Under the pieces are notes generated by a model. That model did not search any database, was not told the DNA's origin, and saw nothing but the letters and a program-made list of their open reading frames with translations. From Pseudomonas chlororaphis (GTDB lineage Bacteria > Pseudomonadota > Gammaproteobacteria > Pseudomonadales > Pseudomonadaceae), in NCBI RefSeq assembly GCF_001921865.1, contig NZ_MSCT01000021.1:62001-126000 (forward strand): DNA of 64,000 nucleotides. The letters are read 5' to 3'. The position numbers were made by a program, and so were the translations under genes. Shown in pieces: positions 44,146-52,725 of the stretch (the first letter of the stretch is position 1; each line of letters opens with the position of its first letter).

Positions 44146-45828
44146 ATGAACAAGAACAATCGCCATCCTGCAGACGGTAAGAAACCCATCACCATTTTCG
44201 GCCCGGACTTTCCGTTTGCCTTCGACGACTGGATCGAGCACCCGGCGGGCCTGGGCAGCATTCCCGAGGCCAGCCATGGCGCCGAAGTGGCGATTGTCGG
44301 CGCAGGCATCGCCGGCCTGGTGGCGGCCTACGAGTTGATGAAACTGGGCCTCAAGCCGGTGGTGTACGAAGCCTCGAAAATGGGCGGCCGCTTGCGTTCC
44401 CAGGCCTTCGAGGGCGCCGAAGGGATCATCGCCGAGCTGGGCGGCATGCGTTTTCCGGTGTCTTCCACGGCGTTCTATCACTACGTCGACAAGCTGGGTC
44501 TCGAGACCAAACCCTTTCCCAACCCGCTGACGCCTGCGTCCGGCAGCACGGTGATCGACCTCGAAGGCCAGACCCACTACGCGCAGAAACTCGCCGACCT
44601 GCCGGCGCTGTTCCAGGAAGTCGCCGACGCCTGGGCCGACGCCCTGGAAGACGGGTCGCGCTTCGGCGAAATCCAGCAAGCGATTCGCGATCGCGACGTG
44701 CCGCGCCTCAAGGAGCTGTGGAACACCCTGGTGCCGCTGTGGGACGACCGCACCTTCTATGACTTCGTCGCCACCTCGAAAGCCTTCGCCAAACTGTCGT
44801 TCCATCACCGCGAAGTGTTCGGCCAGGTCGGTTTCGGCACCGGCGGCTGGGATTCGGACTTCCCCAACTCGATGCTGGAAATCTTCCGCGTGGTGATGAC
44901 CAACTGCGATGATCACCAGCACCTGGTGGTCGGCGGCGTGGAACAGGTACCGCTGGGCATCTGGCGCCATGTACCGGAACGCTGCGCCCACTGGCCGCAA
45001 GGCACCAGCCTCAGTTCGCTGCACCACGGCGCGCCGCGTCCCGGGGTGAAAAGCATCGCCCGGGCCGCCGATGGCCGCTTCAGCGTCACCGACAACTGGG
45101 GCGATACCCGCCAGTACGCGGCGGTGCTGACCACGTGCCAGAGCTGGCTGCTGACCACCCAGATCGAATGCGAGGAGTCGCTGTTCTCGCAGAAGATGTG
45201 GATGGCCCTGGACCGCACCCGCTACATGCAGTCGTCGAAGACCTTCGTCATGGTCGACCGGCCGTTCTGGAAGGACAAGGACCCGGAAACCGGCCGCGAC
45301 CTGATGAGCATGACCCTGACCGACCGCCTGACCCGCGGCACCTACCTGTTCGACAACGGTGACGACAAGCCGGGGGTCATCTGCCTGTCCTATTCGTGGA
45401 TGAGCGACGCCCTGAAGATGCTGCCGCACCCGGTGGAAAAGCGGGTCAAGCTGGCCCTGGACGCCCTGAAGAAGATCTACCCGAAAGTCGATATCGCCGG
45501 GCGTATCATCGGCGACCCGATCACCGTGTCCTGGGAAGCCGACCCGCACTTCCTCGGTGCCTTCAAAGGCGCTCTACCCGGCCATTACCGCTACAACCAG
45601 CGCATGTACGCGCACTTCATGCAGGACGATATGCCGGCCGAACAGCGCGGCATCTTCATCGCCGGCGACGATGTGTCCTGGACGCCGGCCTGGGTCGAAG
45701 GCGCGGTACAGACCTCGCTCAACGCAGTCTGGGGCATCATGAAACACTTCGGCGGGCAGACCCACGCCGAGAACCCTGGGCCGGGCGACGTGTTCCACGA
45801 AATCGGCCCTATCGCCCTGGCCGACTAA
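44146..45828 (+). CDS. davB: L-lysine 2-monooxygenase
   Basis: 560-residue flavoprotein of the monoamine-oxidase fold. The dinucleotide-binding motif AIVGAGIAGLVAAYEL is near residue 50 and a GG-R motif follows in EASKMGGRLRSQ. FIAGDDVSWTPAWVEGA near the C-terminus is the FAD-closing segment. DavB converts lysine to 5-aminovaleramide, CO2 and water. The sequence also resembles tryptophan 2-monooxygenase, but the following amidase gene davA and the pqqF neighbour reproduce the P. putida lysine locus. A CTGTAGCCGCTGCC-type repeat separates davB and davA. Confidence 0.88.
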   Translation: MNKNNRHPADGKKPITIFGPDFPFAFDDWIEHPAGLGSIPEASHGAEVAIVGAGIAGLVAAYELMKLGLKPVVYEASKMGGRLRSQAFEGAEGIIAELGGMRFPVSSTAFYHYVDKLGLETKPFPNPLTPASGSTVIDLEGQTHYAQKLADLPALFQEVADAWADALEDGSRFGEIQQAIRDRDVPRLKELWNTLVPLWDDRTFYDFVATSKAFAKLSFHHREVFGQVGFGTGGWDSDFPNSMLEIFRVVMTNCDDHQHLVVGGVEQVPLGIWRHVPERCAHWPQGTSLSSLHHGAPRPGVKSIARAADGRFSVTDNWGDTRQYAAVLTTCQSWLLTTQIECEESLFSQKMWMALDRTRYMQSSKTFVMVDRPFWKDKDPETGRDLMSMTLTDRLTRGTYLFDNGDDKPGVICLSYSWMSDALKMLPHPVEKRVKLALDALKKIYPKVDIAGRIIGDPITVSWEADPHFLGAFKGALPGHYRYNQRMYAHFMQDDMPAEQRGIFIAGDDVSWTPAWVEGAVQTSLNAVWGIMKHFGGQTHAENPGPGDVFHEIGPIALAD

Positions 45829-45837
45829 GCGCCCTGT

Positions 45838-45867
45838 AGCCGCTGCCGAGCGTCATCGGCAGCGGCT
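45838..45867. repeat. Perfect 12-bp inverted repeat between davB and davA
   Basis: AGCCGCTGCCGA and TCGGCAGCGGCT pair around GCGTCA. It belongs to the CTGTAGCCGCTGCC family and could form an intercistronic hairpin that sets davB against davA expression. Confidence 0.6.
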
Positions 45868-45894
45868 CAATGGAGCCCACAAGGAGTCCGCATC

Positions 45895-46689
45895 ATGCGT
45901 GTCGCGCTCTATCAATGCCCACCCTTGCCGCTGGACGTCGCCGGCAATCTGCAACGCCTGCAGAAGATCGCCGTGGAAGCCTCGGACGCCGACCTGCTGG
46001 TGCTGCCGGAGATGTTCCTCAGCGGCTACAACATCGGCGTGGAGGCGGTCGGCGCCCTGGCCGAAGCCCAGGACGGCCCATCGGCGCAATACATCGCCAA
46101 CGTCGCGCAGTCGACGGGCATGGCCATTCTCTATGGCTACCCGGAACGCGCCGGCGACGGCCAGATCTACAACGCCGTGCAACTGATCGACAGCCACGGC
46201 CAGCGCCTGTGCAACTACCGCAAGACCCACCTGTTCGGCGATCTCGACCACTCGATGTTCAGCGCCGGCGCCGGCGATTTCCCTCTGGTGGAACTCAACG
46301 GCTGGACGCTCGGTTTCCTGATCTGCTACGACATCGAGTTCCCGGAGAACGCCAGGCGCCTGGCCCTTGCCGGGGCCGAGCTGATCCTGGTGCCGACGGC
46401 CAACATGATTCCCTACGACTTTGTCGCCGACGTGACGATTCGCGCCCGGGCCTTCGAGAACCAGTGCTACGTGGCCTATGCCAATTACTGCGGCCACGAA
46501 GACGACATCCACTATTGCGGCCAGAGCAGCATCGCCGCCCCCGACGGCCAGCGAATCGCCCAGGCCGGGCTGGACGAAGCGCTGATCAGCGGCGCTCTGG
46601 ACCGTCAACTGATGCTCGATTCGCGGGCGGCCAACCGCTATTTCCATGACCGTCGCCCAGAGCTGTACGACGACCTGAACAAGCGCTGA
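45895..46689 (+). CDS. davA: 5-aminovaleramidase (5-aminopentanamidase)
   Basis: 264-residue nitrilase-superfamily amidase. The catalytic triad is visible: Glu in LVLPEMFLSGYN, Lys in NYRKTHLFGDLDH, and Cys in LICYDIEFPENARR. It hydrolyses 5-aminovaleramide made by DavB to 5-aminovalerate and ammonia. It closely matches P. putida DavA over its length as I remember that sequence. AAGGAG lies nine bases before the ATG. The product can be exported, re-imported by AgtABCD, or taken to glutarate by DavTD, which are not in this window. Confidence 0.92.
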   Translation: MRVALYQCPPLPLDVAGNLQRLQKIAVEASDADLLVLPEMFLSGYNIGVEAVGALAEAQDGPSAQYIANVAQSTGMAILYGYPERAGDGQIYNAVQLIDSHGQRLCNYRKTHLFGDLDHSMFSAGAGDFPLVELNGWTLGFLICYDIEFPENARRLALAGAELILVPTANMIPYDFVADVTIRARAFENQCYVAYANYCGHEDDIHYCGQSSIAAPDGQRIAQAGLDEALISGALDRQLMLDSRAANRYFHDRRPELYDDLNKR

Positions 46690-46737
46690 TCCGGGGTTAT
46701 CCGCTAGCATGGGCGCTTCCCTGTCCTGGAAGTGCCC

Positions 46738-49206
46738 ATGCCCGCGCTGAACCACCTGCTCCCTCTTCGGGAAACCCTGGCCAACGGCCTGCGGATTTCC
46801 CTGCACCACGATCCCCGACTGAAGCGCTGCGCGGCGGCCCTGCGAGTGTCTGCCGGCAGCCACGACGTACCGCTGGCCTGGCCGGGCCTGGCGCACTTTC
46901 TCGAACACCTGCTGTTTCTCGGCACCGAACGCTTTCCCGCGCCGCAGGGCCTGATGGCCTATGTACAGCGCCACGGCGGCCAGGTGAACGCCAGTACCGG
47001 CGAACGCCACACCGACTTTTTCTTCGAGCTGGCCCCTGTGGATTTCGCCGCCGGGCTGGAGCGCCTGGCCGACATGCTCGCTCATCCGCGCATGAGCCAG
47101 GACGATCAACTGCGCGAGCGCGAAGTGCTGCACGCGGAGTTCATCGCCTGGTCGCGGGATACCACCGCGCAACAGCAGTTCGCCCTGCTCGGCGGCGTTG
47201 CCGCGGAGCATCCGCTGCGGGCGTTCCACGCCGGCAATCGCTACAGCCTCAACGTACCGCGCCCGGCGTTCCAGCAAGCGCTGAAGGCCTTCCACGTGGC
47301 GTACTACCAGAGCGGGCAAATGACCCTGAGCCTGGCCGGCCCGCAGCCGCTGGACGAGCTGCAGACCCTGGCCCAAGGCTTTAGCGCGGCCCTCCACGCC
47401 GCCAAAGCGCAACCGCAAGGCACGCCCACGCCCTTGCTCGCTTCCCCGCAACGTCATTATCAGCACCTCCACGGGCGCCGGCTGAACCTGCTGTTCGCCT
47501 GCGAGCAATTGCCCGGGGCGGCGCGCGAGGCCATGGATTTTCTCTGCACCTGGGCCGCCTCCGGCAAACCCGGCGGGCTGCTTGCCGCGCTTGAAGAAAG
47601 CGGGCTGGTCGAAGGATTGAAAGCCTCTCCGCTGTACCAGTTCGCCGGCCAGGCGCTGCTGCATATCCAGTTCGACCTGAGCCCGCGGGGTGCAGAGCAA
47701 CTGGAGCAGGTTCGCGAGTTGCTCTTCGACTGGCTGGGCTTTTTCAGCCGCCAGGACGACTGGCCCGCATTGCGCGAGGAGTATGCCCTGCTGCAACGGC
47801 GCAAGCGCCAGGTCGCCGGCGCGCTGGAACTGGCCCGACTGAACAACGAGCAGCTGGAACCGCAGTTGTCCGAGCAAGGCGTCATCGCCCTCAAGGCCCT
47901 GCTGTCGCAACTGTGCCCCCCGCCGGCCAAGGCCAGCGGCGTCGACTGGCAACTGCCCGCGCCCAACCCCTTCCTGCGCAGCTCGGCGCCAGCGGCCCGG
48001 GCCGGTTTGATCCGCGGGCAAACCAGCGCCCACCGCGGCCTGCGAACCTTTGCCCAGGACCGCTTGCGCCAGCGACGCGAATCGTCGGGCATGACCTTCA
48101 GCCCAGCCATCGCCGAGGATGCCGGCGAGGCCGCCCTGTACTTGCGCTGGCAATTGCCGGGCGGGTTATCGCAGGACCTGCGCAGCCGCCTGCAAAACCA
48201 TCTGCGCAACCTGCGGGATGACGGCCTTCAGGCGGGCGTCGAACTGTCCTTGGGAGTCGCGGGCAACCAGTGCCTGCTGACGCTGAAGGGGCACCCCGAG
48301 CCCATCCCGGCCATGCTCCAGCAGGCACTGCTGGAACTGGGCAAGCCCGGCGCGAAGTTCTGGCTAGCGCCGCAACCTGGCGTTGCCGCGCCGCTGATGC
48401 CGATCCGGCAATTGCTCCAGGAGCTACCCGAGCGCTGCCTGGGTCAATCGGCGCTGCTGGAGACCCAACCGACTGACGAGCACAGCTGGCAAACGTTATG
48501 GAGCAATGCCCGCTGGGATGGCCTGGCCTTGGGCCTGGGCCAGGCCCAAAGCGCGATCGGCGCGGCCTTGAGCAAAGCCCCGGGCACTGCCGACAGCCAG
48601 CTCTCGGCGCCAGCCTCGATCGCCGTACAGCAGCATTGGCATGAGATCGCCACCGGCGCCGGCGAGCAAGCCTTGCTGCTGTTTTGCCCGGCTCTCGACG
48701 CCACGCTGGCGCAGGAGGCCTGTTGGCGGTTGCTCGGGCAACTTGGCCAGACGCCGTTCTACCAGCGCCTGCGGGTCGAGCTGCAACTGGGGTATGCGGT
48801 GTTCAGCGGCGTCCGGCAGGTCAATGGCCAGACCGGGCTGCTGTTCGGCGTGCAATCGCCCAGCGCCTCGTTGAGCGAGATCCTCGAACATATCCGCGCC
48901 TTCCTTGCACGCCTGCCCGAATGGCTCGGTGCGCTGGACGACGCCTCTCTGGACGCTCTGAAATGCAACCTGGCCGCTCAGTTCGTCGCCCCCGCGTTGC
49001 CCGTGGCGCAACTGGCCGAGCTGCTCTGGCACGCCAGGTTGGCCGGCCACCCGTCGGATTACCTGGAACAATTGCAACAGGAAATTATGGCGACGAGCCG
49101 GCAACAGCTGTTGCTCGCGACCACGCACTTGCAGCAAGCGCAAGGCGGTTGGCGCTGCCTGGCCAACGGCGCGGGTCCTGGCCAGCCCTGGCGAGCAACA
49201 AAATGA
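46738..49206 (+). CDS. pqqF: PqqF, M16-family zinc protease of PQQ synthesis
   Basis: About 822 residues in the insulysin/pitrilysin style. The inverted zinc motif HFLEH occurs near residue 60 (WPGLAHFLEHLLFLG) with a downstream Glu in REREVLHAEF. PqqF helps cut the cross-linked Glu-Tyr from modified PqqA, probably in the cytoplasm. The C-terminal half is degenerate, as usual for this family. ATG 46738 is preferred over GTG 46732 two codons earlier because GGAAG then has correct spacing. It ends 156 bases before pqqA, which has its own signals. Confidence 0.92.
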   Translation: MPALNHLLPLRETLANGLRISLHHDPRLKRCAAALRVSAGSHDVPLAWPGLAHFLEHLLFLGTERFPAPQGLMAYVQRHGGQVNASTGERHTDFFFELAPVDFAAGLERLADMLAHPRMSQDDQLREREVLHAEFIAWSRDTTAQQQFALLGGVAAEHPLRAFHAGNRYSLNVPRPAFQQALKAFHVAYYQSGQMTLSLAGPQPLDELQTLAQGFSAALHAAKAQPQGTPTPLLASPQRHYQHLHGRRLNLLFACEQLPGAAREAMDFLCTWAASGKPGGLLAALEESGLVEGLKASPLYQFAGQALLHIQFDLSPRGAEQLEQVRELLFDWLGFFSRQDDWPALREEYALLQRRKRQVAGALELARLNNEQLEPQLSEQGVIALKALLSQLCPPPAKASGVDWQLPAPNPFLRSSAPAARAGLIRGQTSAHRGLRTFAQDRLRQRRESSGMTFSPAIAEDAGEAALYLRWQLPGGLSQDLRSRLQNHLRNLRDDGLQAGVELSLGVAGNQCLLTLKGHPEPIPAMLQQALLELGKPGAKFWLAPQPGVAAPLMPIRQLLQELPERCLGQSALLETQPTDEHSWQTLWSNARWDGLALGLGQAQSAIGAALSKAPGTADSQLSAPASIAVQQHWHEIATGAGEQALLLFCPALDATLAQEACWRLLGQLGQTPFYQRLRVELQLGYAVFSGVRQVNGQTGLLFGVQSPSASLSEILEHIRAFLARLPEWLGALDDASLDALKCNLAAQFVAPALPVAQLAELLWHARLAGHPSDYLEQLQQEIMATSRQQLLLATTHLQQAQGGWRCLANGAGPGQPWRATK

Positions 49207-49269
49207 TCGTTACCCACGCTGCAACGAGCTTTCTTCGACAATTGCGGTCATTCCCCGAAAGGAATTTAG

Positions 49270-49275
49270 TAAGAT
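49270..49275 (+). promoter_or_regulatory. Candidate -10 of the pqqA promoter
   Basis: TAAGAT in the pqqF-pqqA gap. The matching -35 region (GTCATT, 17 bases upstream) is weak, which would suit an activated promoter. Initiation just after it would leave a leader of about 80 bases that contains the small reading frame at 49319. Confidence 0.35.
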
Positions 49276-49318
49276 AGCCCCCTAAGCATCTGAACATCTC
49301 CGGCTGGAGGTGGACTAT

Positions 49319-49366
49319 ATGTATAGATCTCAACCGTCCCACCCACCTGAAGGAGTATCTCTATGA
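49319..49366 (+). CDS. Possible 15-codon leader peptide overlapping pqqA
   Basis: ATG at 49319 is followed by 14 sense codons (MYRSQPSHPPEGVSL) and TGA at 49364-49366, which overlaps the pqqA ATG (49363-49365) by two bases in an ATGA arrangement. TGGAGGTGG lies eight bases before the ATG, an excellent Shine-Dalgarno. Four prolines, including one PP pair, could slow ribosomes. The pqqA Shine-Dalgarno AAGGAG lies inside this frame, so translating it would unfold or block the pqqA site. I know of no described protein like it; it may be chance. Confidence 0.45.
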   Translation: MYRSQPSHPPEGVSL

Positions 49367-49437
49367 CTTGGTCCAAACCCGCTTACACCGACCTGCGCAT
49401 CGGCTTTGAAGTCACCATGTACTTCGCCAGCCGTTGA
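49363..49437 (+). CDS. pqqA: PQQ precursor peptide PqqA
   Basis: 24-residue ribosomally made precursor. The motif RIGFEVTMYF holds Glu16 and Tyr20, the two residues joined by PqqE and released to build PQQ; the remaining residues are leader and tail. AAGGAG lies seven bases upstream. A strong stem-loop follows, so far more pqqA than pqqB-E message is expected. This gene is too short for routine gene finding but is unmistakable. Confidence 0.98.
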   Translation: MTWSKPAYTDLRIGFEVTMYFASR

Positions 49438-49452
49438 TGGGTTGTGCGGTGC

Positions 49453-49479
49453 AACGCCTCGGCTCGCCGGGGCGTTTTT
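49453..49479 (+). terminator. Terminator/attenuator between pqqA and pqqB
   Basis: AACGCCTCGG and CCGGGGCGTT form a G-C-rich stem with one G-U pair, followed by TTTTT. It would end most transcripts after pqqA and let a fraction read into pqqB-E, matching the high need for precursor. Confidence 0.8.
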
Positions 49480-49508
49480 ATTTTCAGCTTTGACCTGATG
49501 GAGCGGCC

Positions 49509-50420
49509 ATGTTTGTCCAGATTCTAGGTTCCGCCGCTGGTGGCGGGTTTCCCCAGTGGAACTGCAACTGCGCCAACTGCGCGGGCTTTCGCGACGGCAG
49601 CCTGCGGGCCAACGCTCGCACCCAGTCGTCCATCGCGATTTCCGACGACGGCGTGAACTGGGTCCTGTGCAACGCCTCGCCGGACATCCGCGCCCAGCTC
49701 CAGAGCTTCGCCCCCATGCAGCCGGGCCGGGCCCTGCGCGACACCGGCATCAGCGCGATCATCCTGATGGACAGCCAGATCGACCACACCACCGGCCTGC
49801 TCAGCCTGCGCGAAGGCTGCCCGCATCAGGTCTGGTGCACCGACATGGTCCATGAAGACCTCAGCAGCGGTTTTCCGTTGTTCACCATGCTCACCCACTG
49901 GAACGGCGGGCTGAACTGGAACCGCATCGAACTCGATCGCAGCTTCGTCATTCCCGCCTGTCCGAACCTGCGTTTCAGCCCGCTGCCGCTGCGCAGCGCC
50001 GCGCCGCCCTATTCGCCGCACCGCTTCGATCCGCACCCCGGCGACAACATCGGCCTGATCGTCGAAGACCTGCGCACCGGCGGCAAGCTGTTCTACGCCC
50101 CGGGGCTGGGCAAGGTCGATGCGCCGCTGCTGGAGATCATGAGCGGCAGCGACTGCCTGCTGGTGGACGGCACCCTGTGGGAAGACGACGAGATGCAGCG
50201 GCGCGGCGTCGGTACCCGCACCGGGCGGGAAATGGGCCACCTGGCGCAGAATGGTCCCGGCGGCATGCTGGAAGTGCTGGAGCAGTTGCCGGAGCAGCGC
50301 AAGATTCTTATCCACATCAACAACACCAACCCGATCCTCGACGAGGACTCCGCCGAACGCGCGGAGCTGGCGCGGCGCAACGTTGAAGTGGCTTACGACG
50401 GCATGAGTATCGAGCTGTAA
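49509..50420 (+). CDS. pqqB: PqqB, metallo-beta-lactamase-fold protein of PQQ synthesis
   Basis: 303 residues. It begins with the family signature QILGSAAGGGFPQWNC, with cysteines in NCNCANCAGF likely holding a structural zinc, and has MDSQIDHTTGLLSLREG in the metal-site region. It is thought to hydroxylate the cross-linked Glu-Tyr during PQQ assembly. The ATG has GGAG ten bases upstream, after the pqqA terminator. A pair of REP elements separates it from pqqC. Confidence 0.95.
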   Translation: MFVQILGSAAGGGFPQWNCNCANCAGFRDGSLRANARTQSSIAISDDGVNWVLCNASPDIRAQLQSFAPMQPGRALRDTGISAIILMDSQIDHTTGLLSLREGCPHQVWCTDMVHEDLSSGFPLFTMLTHWNGGLNWNRIELDRSFVIPACPNLRFSPLPLRSAAPPYSPHRFDPHPGDNIGLIVEDLRTGGKLFYAPGLGKVDAPLLEIMSGSDCLLVDGTLWEDDEMQRRGVGTRTGREMGHLAQNGPGGMLEVLEQLPEQRKILIHINNTNPILDEDSAERAELARRNVEVAYDGMSIEL

Positions 50421-50442
50421 TCGCCGGACCGCTTTGCGGTCC

Positions 50443-50504
50443 ATCGCGAGCAAGCTCGCTTCTACAGAGGGTAGCGCTGTCCTGTAGGAGCGAGCGTGCT
50501 CGCG
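50443..50504. repeat. Inverted REP pair (REPIN) between pqqB and pqqC
   Basis: ATCGCGAGCAAGCTCGCT...TACA (50443-50466) and TGTAGGAGCGAGCGTGCTCGC (50483-50503) are inverted copies of the same REP, forming a long imperfect hairpin inside the pqq operon. Confidence 0.8.
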
Positions 50505-50556
50505 GCAGGCCAGACCAAACGACATCAATCCCGCGGCCGTTCCCCGGAGAACCGCA

Positions 50557-51309
50557 ATGACTGACACAGCAATGTCCCCCGCCGAATTCGAGCAGGCCCT
50601 GCGGGCCAAGGGCGCCTACTACCACATCCACCATCCGTACCACGTGGCGATGTACGAAGGCCGGGCGACCCGCGAGCAGATCCAGGGCTGGGTCGCCAAC
50701 CGCTTCTACTATCAGGTGAACATTCCGCTCAAGGACGCGGCGATTCTCGCCAACTGTCCGGATCGGGAGATCCGCCGCGAGTGGATCCAGCGCCTGCTGG
50801 ACCACGACGGCGCGCCGGGCGAAGACGGCGGCATCGAGGCCTGGTTGCGCCTGGGGCAGGCGGTCGGTCTCGACCCGGATCAACTGCGCTCGCAAGAGCT
50901 GGTGTTGCCCGGCGTGCGTTTCGCCGTCGACGCCTACGTCAATTTCGCCCGCCGCGCCAGCTGGCAGGAAGCCGCCAGCAGCTCGCTGACCGAACTGTTC
51001 GCGCCGCAGATCCACCAGTCGCGCCTCGACAGCTGGCCGCAGCATTACCCCTGGATCGACCCGGCCGGCTACGAATATTTCCGCACCCGCCTGGGTCAGG
51101 CCCGACGCGATGTCGAGCATGGGCTGGCGATCACCCTGCAGCACTACACCACCCGTGCCGGGCAGGAACGCATGCTGGAAATTCTCCAGTTCAAACTGGA
51201 CATCCTTTGGAGCATGCTCGACGCCATGAGCATGGCCTACGAACTCAATCGCCCGCCGTATCACAGCGTTACCGCACAACGGGTCTGGCATAAAGGAATC
51301 ACCCTATGA
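50557..51309 (+). CDS. pqqC: Pyrroloquinoline-quinone synthase PqqC
   Basis: 250-residue all-helical oxidase that performs the final ring closure and eight-electron oxidation to PQQ without metal or flavin. Family segments: YYHIHHPYHVAMYEGRAT near the start, NRFYYQVNIPLKDAAILANC, and the C-terminal LQHYTTRAGQERML. It overlaps pqqD by four bases. The widely used pqqC phylogenetic marker of Pseudomonas lies here. Confidence 0.97.
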   Translation: MTDTAMSPAEFEQALRAKGAYYHIHHPYHVAMYEGRATREQIQGWVANRFYYQVNIPLKDAAILANCPDREIRREWIQRLLDHDGAPGEDGGIEAWLRLGQAVGLDPDQLRSQELVLPGVRFAVDAYVNFARRASWQEAASSSLTELFAPQIHQSRLDSWPQHYPWIDPAGYEYFRTRLGQARRDVEHGLAITLQHYTTRAGQERMLEILQFKLDILWSMLDAMSMAYELNRPPYHSVTAQRVWHKGITL

Positions 51310-51581
51310 GCTTCGATCGCAGCAAGACCCCGACCTGGCGTCCCGGCTACCGTTTCCAGTACGAACCGGCGCAGAAAGGCCATGTGCTGCTTTACCCTGA
51401 AGGCATGATCAAGCTCAACGAGAGCGCCGCGCTGATCGGCGGCCTGATCGACGGCGAACGGGATGTCGCGGCGATCATCCAGGCCCTGGAAATCCAGTTC
51501 CCCGGCGTGCCCGAACTCGGTGACGATATCGAGCAATTCATGGAGGTCGCCCGTGCCCAGCACTGGATCGAACTTGGCTGA
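51306..51581 (+). CDS. pqqD: PqqD, peptide chaperone of PQQ synthesis
   Basis: 91 residues. It is a small winged-helix RRE-type protein that binds PqqA and presents it to PqqE. It shows the conserved RPGYRFQYEPAQKGHVLLYPEG and the LNESAALIGGLIDGE segment. The start overlaps pqqC, and its last codons overlap the pqqE start. Confidence 0.96.
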   Translation: MSFDRSKTPTWRPGYRFQYEPAQKGHVLLYPEGMIKLNESAALIGGLIDGERDVAAIIQALEIQFPGVPELGDDIEQFMEVARAQHWIELG

Positions 51582-52725
51582 TTCGCCAGTGACGCTGCCG
51601 CCCAAGCCGGAAGTCGGCCTGCCGCTGTGGCTACTGGCCGAGCTGACCTACCGTTGCCCGTTGCAGTGCCCGTACTGCTCCAACCCGCTGGATTTCGCCG
51701 AGCAAGGCAAGGAGCTGAGTACCGAGCAATGGCTCAAGGTGTTTCGCGAAGCCCGGGAAATGGGCGCCGCGCAACTGGGCTTTTCCGGCGGCGAACCGCT
51801 GGTGCGCCAAGACCTTGCCGAGCTGATCGGCGAGGCCCGCAAATTGGGGTTCTACACCAACCTGATCACCTCCGGCATCGGCCTCACCGAGCAGAAAATC
51901 AGTGACTTCAAGAAAGCCGGGCTGGACCATATCCAGATCAGCTTCCAGGCCAGCGACGAGCAGGTGAACAACCTGTTGGCCGGCTCGAAAAAGGCCTTCG
52001 CGCAAAAGCTGGAAATGGCCCGGGCGGTGAAAGCCCACGGCTACCCGATGGTGCTGAACTTCGTCACCCACCGGCACAACATCGATCGGATCGACCGCAT
52101 CATCGAACTGTGCATCGCCCTGGAAGCCGACTTCGTCGAACTCGCCACGTGCCAGTTCTACGGCTGGGCCCAGCTCAACCGCGTCGGCCTGCTGCCGACC
52201 CGGGAACAATTAGTGCGCGCCGAACGCATCACCAACGAATACCGCGCCCGCCTGGAAGCCGAAGGGCATCCGTGCAAACTGATTTTCGTCACCCCGGACT
52301 ACTACGAGGAGCGCCCGAAAGCCTGCATGAACGGCTGGGGCAGCCTCTTCCTCACGGTCACGCCGGACGGCACCGCCCTGCCTTGCCATGGCGCCCGGCA
52401 ACTGCCCGTGCAGTTTCCCAATGTGCGCGACCACAGCATGCAACACATCTGGTACGACTCCTTCGGCTTCAACCGCTTCCGCGGCTACGACTGGATGCCC
52501 GAGCCGTGCCGCTCCTGCGACGAAAAGGAGAAGGACTTCGGCGGCTGCCGCTGCCAGGCCTTCATGCTGACGGGCGATGCCAGCAATGCCGATCCGGTGT
52601 GCGGCAAGTCGCCCCAACACGACGTGATCCTCAAGGCGCGCGAAGAAGCCGAGCACGCCACCCAGACCATCGAGCAACTGGCCTTCCGTAATGAACGAAA
52701 CTCACGCCTCATCGCCAAAGGCTGA
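51553..52725 (+). CDS. pqqE: PqqA peptide cyclase PqqE (radical SAM/SPASM)
   Basis: 390 residues. The radical SAM cluster motif CPLQCPYC is about 35 residues in, with FSGGEPL nearby, and a C-terminal SPASM-type cysteine cluster lies in CRSCDEKEKDFGGCRCQ. It joins Glu16 and Tyr20 of PqqA by a carbon-carbon bond. A GTG start at 51553 is chosen because GGAGG lies seven bases upstream and it gives the family length; it overlaps pqqD by 29 bases. An in-frame start at 51463 would add 30 residues translated from the other frame of pqqD. Confidence 0.94.
   Translation: MPSTGSNLADSPVTLPPKPEVGLPLWLLAELTYRCPLQCPYCSNPLDFAEQGKELSTEQWLKVFREAREMGAAQLGFSGGEPLVRQDLAELIGEARKLGFYTNLITSGIGLTEQKISDFKKAGLDHIQISFQASDEQVNNLLAGSKKAFAQKLEMARAVKAHGYPMVLNFVTHRHNIDRIDRIIELCIALEADFVELATCQFYGWAQLNRVGLLPTREQLVRAERITNEYRARLEAEGHPCKLIFVTPDYYEERPKACMNGWGSLFLTVTPDGTALPCHGARQLPVQFPNVRDHSMQHIWYDSFGFNRFRGYDWMPEPCRSCDEKEKDFGGCRCQAFMLTGDASNADPVCGKSPQHDVILKAREEAEHATQTIEQLAFRNERNSRLIAKG

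Noticed and set aside
45853..48153. Minus-strand open frame of 766 codons opposite davA and pqqF
   Set aside because: Covers two well-supported genes in antisense and shows only Gln/Gly/Arg-rich filler.
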